The notes below the pieces were generated by a model, which was not told the DNA's origin, did no database searches, and saw nothing but the letters and a program-made list of their open reading frames with translations. From Megascapheus bottae (taxonomy: Eukaryota; Chordata; Mammalia; Rodentia; Geomyidae), in NCBI GenBank assembly GCA_024803745.1, contig JANJXV010000024.1, forward strand, positions 14,648,927 through 14,712,926: a stretch of 64,000 bases of DNA. Reading direction: 5' to 3'. Within the stretch, counting starts at the first letter, position 1, and each line of letters begins with the position of its first letter. A program made the translations under genes and the position numbers. Positions 10,341-22,300 of the stretch are shown here, one piece after another.

Positions 10341-13300
10341 TGTCCCATCTGTTCATCCCCCTCTCTTTACTTTTACCCGGAATCACATCACATTTTGATG
10401 CTGGAGGAAAGATGGAAGCAGAGAGAAATGGATGAGAAACAGGAAACCAAGGTCTAGGAGCAGAACCAAGGTCAAGAGTCAATGCAAGTGTCCAGATGCA
10501 GAAAGTCTGCAAGTAAATTATGACCTATGAGTAAAACCATGTGCACGTGCATGTGTGCACATGTACATGCACATATACACACATACACCCTCTCTTCCTT
10601 CCTCCCCTTCTCTCTCAACAAGGGTGGAGAAATGTGTGAGCCACAAGTGTCACCATGGACATGCAATCACACTGGCAGAGTGCACAGCCTGTATGTCCCC
10701 TGAAGAACTCATGTGGATAGTCCCTCCGACATCAGTATTTGCATCGTTGCAATACTCCTGAGCAATGGGCATGCTTTCATTTTATGGACAATATAAATCT
10801 TGGCAGGAATTTTATTATCCACAGTTGCCTTGGCTCCATCTACCTGGGCGAAGAGGTAGCTCTGGAAAGCACTGCTCTGGTGTGGCACAGTGTGCACACA
10901 GGCTTGCCCTGGGAGCCAGTACACAGGGGAGTTGGCTTGCCTGGTCTCAACTCCTGGATGGGTGGGTCCTCAGCAGATGTCTGGTCTCAGACAAGTACTG
11001 GACTTCTGTGGCCCCTTAGTTTTGTCATTTATTAAATAGGCTCCTGGGAGGTTAGATGAATGAATGCCTTTGAAGTGCTTAGAGCTGTACAGGGATTTTC
11101 CTAACAGCCAACTAAGAGGGATCATTCCTAGGATTATTATTTTGCCCTACTTTCCTCATTTATATTTTCCACTTTTCCCTGGTATTTATCTTCATAAGCC
11201 ATTCTAAAGCCCTTTCAGAGCAAAGTATAGTATGAATATATGCATAAGCAGAATACCAGGGCAAGTGGCACAGGTCCCTCTCCTGGAAAGATTTTTGGGT
11301 CATCATTCCTGTTTCCCTTTCTTTCCCCTCTCACGGATGAGTTTTTCTGGTAGATCTTCAGCTTCTATTTCATTCTATTCTTAAAGGGCTCAATGACCCC
11401 CTCTCCATGTCCCCTAAAACCTAAGTGCTGCTCACAGTATGTTCTGAGGTCCACTGTCTTCACCCCATCCCCTCCGGGACAACTGACTGGTACTTACCAG
11501 CTGGGAAGCTCAGGAAGACAGGTCCTTCCATGACCATAGTTCTTTCACCTTCCAATCGAAGGGAGGGGCCCTGGACTTGCTAACCACTTCTCTACTTACC
11601 TCAAGGTCCCTGAGCACAGGGTGGTCTTCAATTCCTGGGAACAGCACTCTCATGGTGTAGTTTCTGTAATCCAGGAAGGGAATGCCAGCTCCATCCAGGT
11701 CACTTGTCAATTCGTGGATGTCTGTCTGCAGCTCGGCAAAAGCTGGCACAAAGAGAAGCCCCATGAGACTGCAGGATGGGGGAAGCAGAGAGTATCCCTG
11801 GTCCCCCTGGGAAGCTGGGCATTGGAGCTTGGGTATTTGAGGACAAATGGCATCAGCTGGGAGGAAGCTTTTCTGGAACTGTGTCCCTTGCAAATGGTAG
11901 AGGGATGCCCAATGCCATGGCTGGGGTAAAAAAGGACTCATCAACTGAGGGTAGAGGACAGATGACATAGGCTTGCACCATGTGCTAGGACAGGAGGTTG
12001 TGAACAGATGGACAGGAGGAGAGAAGTGTTGTCAGAACGAGTCTGTCACTTGTCTTGTGTATTGTACTGGGTCGGCAAATACAATCAAAGGTTTCTTCCA
12101 CTAAAGGAAAACTTCTGAGAGACCAGTGGTGGACGGTCCATCTCCCTGTTACCCTCAGGGTCTGTGCCACCAGGGCAGGCTCAGCAGCAGCCCTGAGCTT
12201 CTGGAAAATGCTTCAGTGGCACTGTTCTCTTCCCAATCAGCATGGCTGATTGTGACAAGCCATGAGCCACAGCATCCTGCACCCTTTATGGACTCCTGTT
12301 TGTCCATCCAGCCCTCTTTCCCTGGGGAACTTTCTAGAAGAGCCTGGTATCCACTTCCTCTGATTTATCCCTTCCCAGCTGGGTGACTGGGGTACTCAGA
12401 CAGCCAGGAGGGAGTCAGCTTTTGATCAGCCTGCTGCTTTTCTGTAAGTCACCGAGCCTTTCCCACATTCAAAGCCTAACCCCCGCCCCCCCCCCCGCCA
12501 CACCTAAAAGAGATTCTAATCGTTACACCTAATTAGAGGGACGAGTAATTGCAGAGAAAAAATTAAGCAGTGTAAATATAATAAAGGGCAGTAATGAACA
12601 GTCCCACAAGGCGGACACTGAGGTGATGGGTGGCTGAAGGATGGGGTGTGGCTCCTCTGGTGAGGGGTGGCTCCATATGGGAGCCTGGGGTCTAGGACCA
12701 GGTTAAGTCTGTACGTTTAACCTAGAGAGAAGGTTCTGGGCTCCTTGCTCTGGGTGACTCACACGAGGAGGTGCAAGGGTAGTAGAGTCTGACCGCTACG
12801 TTTCCTTTCTGGGTTTCATACTGATCACACTTCATGGTGGTGTTTGTGATTTTTTTTTTTTAATACAAGCTGTGAAACACTCTTCCTTCAAAATCTCAGA
12901 TCAGCCCTACAACCTTCCCTTCCTGTGGAAGGAAGACAGCTGAGCATGGCTTGAATGTGTCAGGTCCAGACACCCCTCAGGCCCCCACCCTGCCCCAAGT
13001 GGACAGTGAAAGCCACTCAACCAGAATCAGGGGTTTAGAGACAGCTCTCATGGGGGTGTGAATGATCCCAGTCTGACACCTGGAAGGAGCCTGCGCACTG
13101 CTGGATGGGAGTTTGGGAGTGGTGTGTCACCGCCTGCTGATTTGTGAATGATACATGTACACATGTGTGCGTGCACACACACACACACAAACACACACAC
13201 ATGTTTATATGGCCCAATGGTACCTGTCTATTTGCTTCACACACACACACACTCAGCTGATGGTACAGGACAGGGACCCCCCCCCTCAGCCACACGGTAC

Positions 13301-16300
13301 CTTCCTTGCACTCCAAGGCCACACGGGACTCAAGATTGTCCATCTGCATCTGCAGTCTCTTGAGGGTGAGGTCACTCTCGCGAGATTTGCGCTTATAGGC
13401 AATGAGCACAGCCACGATGAAGATGATGAGCAGGCCGCCGGCTACCGCAATGCTAACGATGGCGGGCAGGCTGAGCGGGCTGTCTGGGGCGATATACACC
13501 ATCCCTGGGGAGTACTCCATGCCACCGACACGAGCCTGGGAGGCACAGAGGAGGAGGGAGCTGGTGGCAGGGCAGCCTGGGGAAGAACCCCGAGTCGGGA
13601 TGAGGGCTGGTTATAGGTGAAGAGCCTCCTTAGCTTGTTAAAAGAGGAAGGAAAATGGAGTGGATGGCAGAAGCCACTCTCCCAACCAGAAAGTCTTCAC
13701 CAACCAGTTCTGAAAGACCAATAAACTAGGGGGAGATGCTGGGATTAGTAGGGGAAGAAGGAAGCAGGAGTGTGGGGTGGTTGAGAATAGAACTACACTG
13801 GATCCGAATCCCAGCTAGACATTCCCTGTAGTCCCCTGGACCCCACACACCCAGCGTCCCTCCAGCCCTCTGACAGGTTGTGGCCTTGCCCCTCACCATC
13901 ACTTTGTGCTTGCCGATGAGGTTGGGGGACTCGCAGAGCAGTTGTACATCTGACACAGTCACGGTGCATGGCTTTTCCCCGACCAGCACGGTGTAGTTCA
14001 ACTTCACGTTGCCCCCAGCCACTGGTGGGATCAGGTTCTTACCCTGGACAGACAGAAAAGCCCTCACTCCAATCCTTGAATCAAGACTATATCTGCTGGC
14101 TCCTGCCAGGGCTTCCCTCCTGGCCATCCCATGCTGCAGGAGAGGCTACTGTCTGTCTAAATCCAGAGCACCTCTGGTTCATGCCATGTCTTGGATGAGG
14201 TTTTTCCCACTAAGCTTAAGTACCTGATGCAGTATGATTAAGAGGCTGTGGGATCTTTAAGAGATGGGGTCTAGTAAGAGGTCATTACTGTCCTCCTCTC
14301 TGTCCTTTAGCTTCCTGTGTCACTATGTGATATCTCCTCACTCTGTGTTCCCACTATGATGCTTTTATAAGAGCCAGTGCTATGTTATTTAGACTTTCTG
14401 CCTTCAAAACTGTGAGCTCATTAAACATCTTTTCTTTGTAAGTGCTCAGCCTCAAGTATTTTGTGATAGTAATTGGAAACAAACTAAAGCAGAATATATA
14501 TCACCATTTGTCTCCTGGTGGCAAGTCAATAATCAAGCTATTTGGTAGCCTTCTCAACAAAGAGGTACAATCAGTCTCTACCAGTTGGTTCGAACTGTCA
14601 TAGGAGTTTAAAATTAACTTGCAATTTATGGTCCAAAGAAAACTCAAGCTGCAGTTAGCAAAGGGCTGAATAGGAGAAACTTATGATCCTCTAAATGCCA
14701 GATTCCTGGATGCTGAGAACAAAAGCTTGGGTCAACAGTGCTCTAGATGAATCTGCCTGCCCTGGATATATTGAGTCTATGAAGAAGGTTCTGGTACATA
14801 AGAGCTGTGAAATCTGCAGGCGCCTGTGACTTCCAGACTCTTCCTGTGTCCAGAACACCTCCACCAACCAACATAGTGGCTTCCTTTCACCCCACCCTGT
14901 GCTACCTTAAGGATGATGGGAGTGCCAGGCTTGAGCTCCAAGATTCCTGAGGGACCAAAGGCTTCAAACACAGGATTGGGGTAGTAGGTGAAGTTGGTCT
15001 TGTTGAGGATTAGCAGAGACTGGACATTGTCCAGGATGAAGCCGAACTCCTCAGGCCTCTCAGTGAAATCTGACTGATGGTCAGGATTCAAGGCTAGGGC
15101 TGGAGCCTGGCAAGTCATCTCCGTAGCATTCAGTACCTCACAGATCTGTGGGAGGAGCCCAAGAAGGTGATGACACAGCGTGTCTGCAGCCCCCCCCCCA
15201 CACACATGATGGGTCCCCTGGGGTGCCAAACATAGAGCAGTGTGGCTTTACCAAATGGGTGTGGCAGTGACTAGGTATTTGTATGTTAGGAAGGAGCAGT
15301 TGGTTGTATATGAAACCCCAGAAGCTCAAGAAGTAATCAATCCTCTGGACCTGTACACTAAAGGCTTGAAAATACCCCTCTATCCCACTTTCCTAGGATA
15401 GGGGGGTTGCATGCTTGGTGACTAGTCTATGAGCCAGGGCAAGCCTAGGTCGTTGGGGAGCCCCACCCTTTGGGAAGGTGACATGTTAAATGGGGTCTCC
15501 CCCCACCCTAGGCTCTACTCATACCACACTCACATTGATGTGCTCCTTCCCTCCGTGCTTGGCTCGGATCTGGGGGTTCTGTATAAGATCCAAGTGAGTC
15601 CCCCAGACAGCGATGGGTGTGTTTCCACTGCCCAGGAAGAAAGACAGAGGCATGAAAATCAAGGAAGGGAGGACACTTGTCCATGATGGAGATGGAGATG
15701 ATGGTGGTGATGATGGTGATGATGATGATGATGATGTTGATGATGATGATGGTGGTGGTGGTGGTGATAATGATGATGAAGATACTGTGACACTAATAGT
15801 GAAAAGTAGGTGGCACAACAGTGTACTTGGGGACAAAGTGGACAAGCTATGTGCTAATAAGGATAAATATCCCAGCAGCCAAGGGGAAGAAAGTGACAGA
15901 GATGTGTCATCCCTCCTAGGGCTTATTTGGAACAACAATAGTTTATCAAAGCTTAGATGACAGCCCAGACCCTTGGTATCTGAGATCTGACCTTGGCCCC
16001 AGGGTCTCTTCCTTCAGTGCTCATGGGTGTTGGGACTTTCACACACCAGGCCCTCATCTACTAGAAGCTTAACCCCAGATGGTCCCCTATACACTCTCTA
16101 AAGCTGAAACTGTCTGCCTTCCAAAACTGGGCAATTGTGCCACACATAAACTGAGACTGGGAAGAAAACAAGCCCTGGCACCCAGACACCTCTTCCAGGA
16201 GCACACGTGTGACATGATGCAGAACTTGGGTCTCCGGTACCCAGAGACAGGGCAGTACACTGATGAGGAGAACTCAGGTGAGTCATATCCATATCACCTT

Positions 16301-19296
16301 TAAAAAGATGCCACTTCCCTGTCCCAACAGAGGCCCTGGTTCCCAGAATTCAAGAGAAATTTGCTATCTAAAAGCAGTCTTTAGCAAATTCACCAGCTAC
16401 AGGCTGATGAAGAATTACAAGTGGGTGAGAATCATTAAACTACTTCATCTACATGAATATCTGTCTGTCTGTCTGCCTGCTTGCCTATCTGCCTGCTTGT
16501 CTGTCCATCTAACCATCTATCAATTCGCCTAATTTATTTTTATTCCCCAAACTCCAGATTGAACTCAGAGCTCATACTCTAGGTAGGCACTCCACACTTC
16601 TACACTTCCAATTCTTTTGCTTTTAATTTGTTTCAGTGAAAAGTCTTGTATTGTTCCCTGGGCCATTTTGGGCCATGATGCTCCTACCTCCACCTTCTGA
16701 GTACGATCACACGCACACATTTGCTACATCTGGTCCCACCTTAGATGTCTTTTTACTTCCTTTCCTCCTTGAGTGTGCGTGTGTGCGCCTGTGTGTGACA
16801 AGATGATTCCTGTGACACTTGGGGAAACTCTTACTACCCGCAGTGAAGTCTAGAAGGGCTTCTGGCCTCCAGTTATCCCCTGCCTTCAGTTGTCAATTCC
16901 GTGTACAGTTGCAGAGTCTCTGCACCACTGTCACTGAGCCACCCAGGCAGGTTGTGCCAAGTCCAAGCCACACCTTGTGCAAACATACCTCAGCCTTAGA
17001 CTTCCAACAAAACAAAACATACTAGAGCTGGCTGGCAGTCCTGGAATGTGTCTCCAACCTCCTAGCTGTGAGCGTGACTCAGGGACACTGCCAAGTGCCA
17101 GGAAGGATGACACTTCTATTTCTGTGATGATGCTATACAGAAAGACTGAATTCAGCTAGGCTGTATGCCTCAGAGTCGTGGAGTTTCTAGAATGAGGCAC
17201 ACACAAAGAAACCATCAACTTCTTTCATTCTTCAGGTTCTAGGGCCAAATATGGAGTGGCCTTTGACTGTCTGTATCCTCCTCTGTCCCTCTTGATCTTC
17301 ATCGAATTAAGGCCATAGCTAACATTTCCAGGTTAGACCTTACAGAGTAACTAACACTTCTGGGTTGGGCAGTACATACTCCATCCCCTCAGCCTTCCCT
17401 CTGGTGGCAAAGGCAGAGACTGGCAAAGTTTCTGTAAAGGACCAGACAGTAAATATTTTAGGCTCTGCAGGCCATATGGTCCCTGTCATAACTACTCAAC
17501 TCTGTGTTGTAATGAGAAACCAGCTATAGACAATACAAATAAGTATAGCTGTGTTTCAATAAAACTTTATTTGCAAAAGCAAGTGACTGGCATATATTGG
17601 GTTTAAACATAGCTCCTTGGAATATACATCCTTGGGTTTAAAGATGGCTCTTTGGCCTATACATGGACTGTCAATGTACCTAACTGCCTCCTACAGAACT
17701 TGTTTTATTTTGTTTTGGCCTATATATGCCAGTATTGGGGCTTGAACTCAAGGCCTTGTGCTCTTGCCTAGCTTTTCTACTCCAAGTTTGCACTCCACCA
17801 CTTGAACAATACTTCCACTTGCCCTGCATTTCTTCATAAGAAATGGCTCCTTTAGCCCCAGAGCAGACAGTAAGACAAAGAGGAAGCTGATTCAAGCATT
17901 GTACTCCCCTCTGGCTCTGCCTCTCAATTCATTTCCTGGTTGCCCAGTGTGGGGGTTCACAGGTGATAGACCCCACTCAGAAAGCTGTGAAGGCCACTTG
18001 TCTGATAAGCAGTAGCCTGAGATGAGTCCTTTCCTTTCTAGCCAGTCTTCTCCCTATGCTGTCTCATGGAGCAGGTTCCCAGACATCTGAATGGGCCCTG
18101 CAGTAAAGATGCCCACCACACAGCTTCTTCATCTCTGCAAGAGATCCGGAGGTTTCCAAATCTCTAGGAGATGGAGGCCCAGAAAGATACTGTGACTTGC
18201 CCCAGGCAAATGGCTGAAAAGCTGGACTCCTGCCCCAGGATCTTCCTAAAGCAGCATTAAACACCTAGTTTCATCTTCTGGATCATGCATTTAGTATATT
18301 CATATTGAACACTGAGGAAAGTGCAAGGAACAAAGCCCAGACAGTGCCCTTGAGAAGTTTGCAGTAGAGGAAGAGACAAAGCTAAGCAGGCCACCAGGGC
18401 GCAGGCTATAAGGATGAGCTGTCAGGAGGCCTAGGAGCACAGAGGATGGGGACAGACTAGATGCAGCAAGGCCTAGAGAAGGGGAAAGAAGTTGACCTTA
18501 AGCTTCTTCCTTCTCCCCTATACCTCAGCCTGAGGGAAGACTAGAACTACTGCTGATTTTTACCAGAGGCAGGATATAGGGGAATCAAACTGGCACCTTG
18601 TGGTTGTGTGCCTAACTACCAAGAGCCCCACCAGTTCTGATACTGGGGACAGGAGTAAGGGCTGGCTGGTTAGAGTTCTGCCTCCGTGCCGGGGCTTGCA
18701 CACAATGGCTGTCTCTGGGGGAAGTAGTACTGTTGGGAACGAATTTCACCCCTACCAAACTTCTAAACAGGATTGGGTCCCTAGAACTTTCCTTGAAGTT
18801 TTAGCACCGAGGAAGGAAACTGAGGTGTGAGGCAGGGAGGAGAGTTGGGGTTGTTCTTACCTGACAATGCTCCACTCAGGCTCAATGCGCACGATGGTGG
18901 GGTCCTCCACGTACTGGAAGGCCAGGTCCTGGCGGATTTTCGCCCTGTCCACCTGCACTGTCACCTTCATCTCCAGCACTTCATCTGAAGATGTGGTGTT
19001 GCAGACGATGAAGGATGAAGACCGCCTGGAGAGGGAAGGCAGCACACTGAGCCTCCTGGGTATTGAGGAGACCGGGGACAATGGTCCTGGTTCAACCTCT
19101 TCCTCCCCACTCTGTCAGGCTCCTCAGGAGCAGAGAACAAGCTTTGGCCAGACATAAAGCTCAAGGACTGGGTTCAGAGGCTCTTTGACCAAGATTTTCA
19201 ACTAGGCCTAGTCTTGGGGAGTCGGGGAGGAGAGCCTGTTTGGTTTACCTGGCCTTATTTTTGGCCAAGATATCCTGATAAATTATTCTGGTAACA

Positions 19297-19335
<39 letters not shown>

Positions 19336-22300
19336 GCACATGCGCGTGAACACACTCACATACACCCCCCCCCAACACACACACAAATCTGCTTCCCATG
19401 TCTTGCCCTCAGCAACAATTCCTTTAAATCAGTCAAGTAAGAACTCCCAAACTACCATTCTCTTCGTAGTTTTCATTTTCCCCTTACTCTGCTGGTCGAC
19501 CCCCAGCTGTCTTCTCTGCATTTGCAGTTGAGCTCTGCTTATCTCCTGTTGTGACTGTCTCCAGACTACTACAAGATTCTGAAAGAATTTATCCCTATCA
19601 TTTTACTGAGTGTCAGAACGATTGTTTCTTTAGCATTACTCATGCAAGGCCTGGCCTGGTCTGACTTCAGATCTGTCAGAGCACTGGGCATAGGACCTCC
19701 AGGGAAACCTCTCTCTAGAGACCCTCAGGCATGCCACATCTCCTGGGCCCCTCCCAGAGGTGCCATCTGCTGCTCCTCCCTTAGGCTCTTTCTGGGTTAG
19801 ATCAGTGAAACAGTGTTCTAGGCTAGAAAATCTGACCTTGGAAGCTTCACCTCAGCCTCAGAGCTATTCCAGTTATTTGTGGGCTGTAATTCCTGGCTGC
19901 TGGACCACAGCTGGAGGGAGACTGACAGCCATAGACCCTGAGCTTGCTCTGTTTTCCTCTGTAGGGAGGCTGTACCAGGGTACTAGGCCGAATGATGGTC
20001 AGCAGCCTGGATGCCTTCTTGAGAAAGGTGTGCCCAACAGGCATCTAGCCTAGCTTCTGACCTCTCTCAAGGACAGCCCAGCACCCAGGTTCAGAGGGAG
20101 GAGCAAGGACATCCAAGGGTGGCCTGGGAGGTAGCAATCCTCTCATCAATATGGAACCCCCAAGATCTCTGTGGGGGTCTACCTGTTGGAGCTGGGGTTA
20201 CCTGTGGAAAAGGCAGGGCTGCTTTCCGAACATCACCACCACGTTACTGCCCGCATTTAGGTTGGTGCCGGTGATGGTCACTTGGGTGCCCCCAGACATG
20301 GGCCCCTTGCTGGGCTTCAGGTCTGAGAGGGTCAGTGTCTGCAGAGGGAAGAGTGAGGGTGAAGTCACATTGCACTGGACACATGGGTGAGGCCAGGCCC
20401 AGAACTGCCTTATGAGATCCCCCAGAGAGCCACGTCTTCATCTTGTGAAGATAGGCAAGGACCAAGACCCTGCGAGTCTCTATCTTCATATTAACAACAA
20501 TGATAGTGTCTGCTACTAGGTAGTGATTTTTTAAGTGCCAGACTTAAGTTTGTCTTCATCTACAAAAATGTATATGTGTAGGTGCATGCACGCATGTGTA
20601 TAGTTGTCCCAGATGAGGTTCAGAGATGTTAAGTAACTTTCCCAGGGTCATCCTGCTAAGAAGCAGCATCTGACCCTGAAGCTGATTCCACTTCCTTTGG
20701 GCAATGTGGGATGTCCCTTTCCCATCTTCCTCATGCTTCTCTAGAGAGCTTCCCTCAGCACTGGTGACCAGAGCAACGGCCACCCTGTAGGAGGACCTGC
20801 ATCCTCCCAGCAGCCTTTGGCTAGGATGAGGTGTGAGGAGTGGCCAGGCTGGGGCTAGGGGCTGAGAGAAAGCTCTTGACAGCCAGGGATTTGGAGTTGC
20901 AGTTTATTCTTTCATTAGCATTTTAATGGAAAAACTTTCCTGAGTCCCAAGTGAGAAGCCTGTATCTGCATTTAAATGAAGATTTCTCTTTCCCTTCCCC
21001 AGCCACCTTGCCCTGAAAGAACTGCCAATGAAGTTCAACCTACTTGGCTCCCCAGTGCTTCTGACCATCTCCCTTGGGAGCCTGCAGGTCCAGAGCCTGG
21101 CCTCAAGCTGGTCTCCTTCAGGGCATTCCTACAAGTACACACCTGGAGACACCTGCAGGCCCAGGCCTGGTCTAACCTATTGGGCCTGGCCTGTTCTACT
21201 TTGAAATCCTTGCTTGGGACAAGGGTGGGGTGAAAGAATATAAAGAGCCCCTTTCTCAGCTCTGTCTGAATCATGCTGTGTGACTATGACAAGATATTGA
21301 TAAACCTCTCTGGTCATGTAATCAGAAGGCTGGACTCCCAAATGAGTTCCTCCATGCTTCAGGACAACTATGTCATGTAACTTATAGGTAGGCTATATCT
21401 TTCCAAATATTCCCTTGGCCAAATGAACTCCCCAGAGAGGGAAAGAGAACAGAGAGCCTGCCCCTTGTTCTATCTGTGCACAGGCTTTAGATCAAGTCCA
21501 GGAAAACTGGAGAGACTGAGAGCAACCACGCTTTGACAGCCGTGGGTGAGGTTCCTAGCTGGGTAGAGAAGTAATCCCTGTGGGCTTTGCCTATGGTGCT
21601 AAGTGGGTAGACTGCAGGGGCACTGTTCTGGGGGGTGGGGAGAGGGTGCTACAGACACAGTTTTAGACTTGTGAGAAACTGTTTAATTATTCAAGTCATG
21701 CATCATTAATATTTCATCGTGGGTTTGCATGGAAATTCAAATTCTGCATTATATGCCAGCTCCTCACTTGGCTCCACAAATGGAGATGGAAAGAGAAACA
21801 TCCCTGGGGCCTCATGGTGCATGCCTGGAATACCAGCTATCGGAGAGGCATAGGTTGGAGTTTGGCCCTAAGCCCAAAGCATAAGATCCTATCTAAAAAG
21901 TAAGTAAAGCAAAAAATAAATAAATAAATAAAGGGGGGGGGTGGTTACTAGGGTGGCTCTTGAGGCCCTCAGTTCGAAGTCCAGTATTGCAGTAGTGCCA
22001 GGTGCGTCAGAGCTGGTAACAAGACCAGGAGTGTTAATTTGGACTTGGCCCGTGGGTTTGGGAAGAACAAACCACTCAGCAGAGAGGGCCTGATTTTAAA
22101 GGGAAACTGAGGAAGACTTAGAATTGGCAATAGAAAGAAACTCCCAGCATGCCTCAGATTCTGAGAAGCACCTCTACAAAGGACTCTCCCATATGTCCTG
22201 TCTCCAGACAGCCTGGCTGTCCCAGGACTCCAGAGAAAGAAGGCTTCTGTGTGAGCTTGCAAGGCGTGTTACCAATTAGCTGGCCACCCATCTGAGAAGA

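Larger units (their letters stand above)
6236..11599 (-). other. Intron e16-e17
   Basis: 5,364 bp. In coordinate order it contains two or three MIR fragments, an L1 3' end with a (GT)n tract, a dimeric SINE with a (GGAA)n tail, the 88-bp minisatellite, an ID-like fragment, a (CA)25 tract and another MIR. About 7345-8095 shows nothing recognisable. Confidence 0.85.
15628..18860 (-). other. Intron e11-e12
   Basis: 3,233 bp. It holds a (GAT)n tract, a CTGT/CTGC tract, a degenerate SINE, a hAT MER1-type relic, a SINE fragment and a MIR. The remainder is unassigned. Confidence 0.8.

Noticed and set aside
10201..10512. Frames with histidine/threonine or valine/cysteine repeats around the CA tract
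   Set aside because: These are simple translations of the (CA)n microsatellite. Similar frames at 8500, 13150, 54950, 57320 and 60740 were dismissed for the same reason.
15613..15960. Plus-strand frame with a run of aspartates and a minus-strand frame rich in serine
   Set aside because: Both are translations of the (GAT)n/(GGT)n repeat and flanks, not genes.
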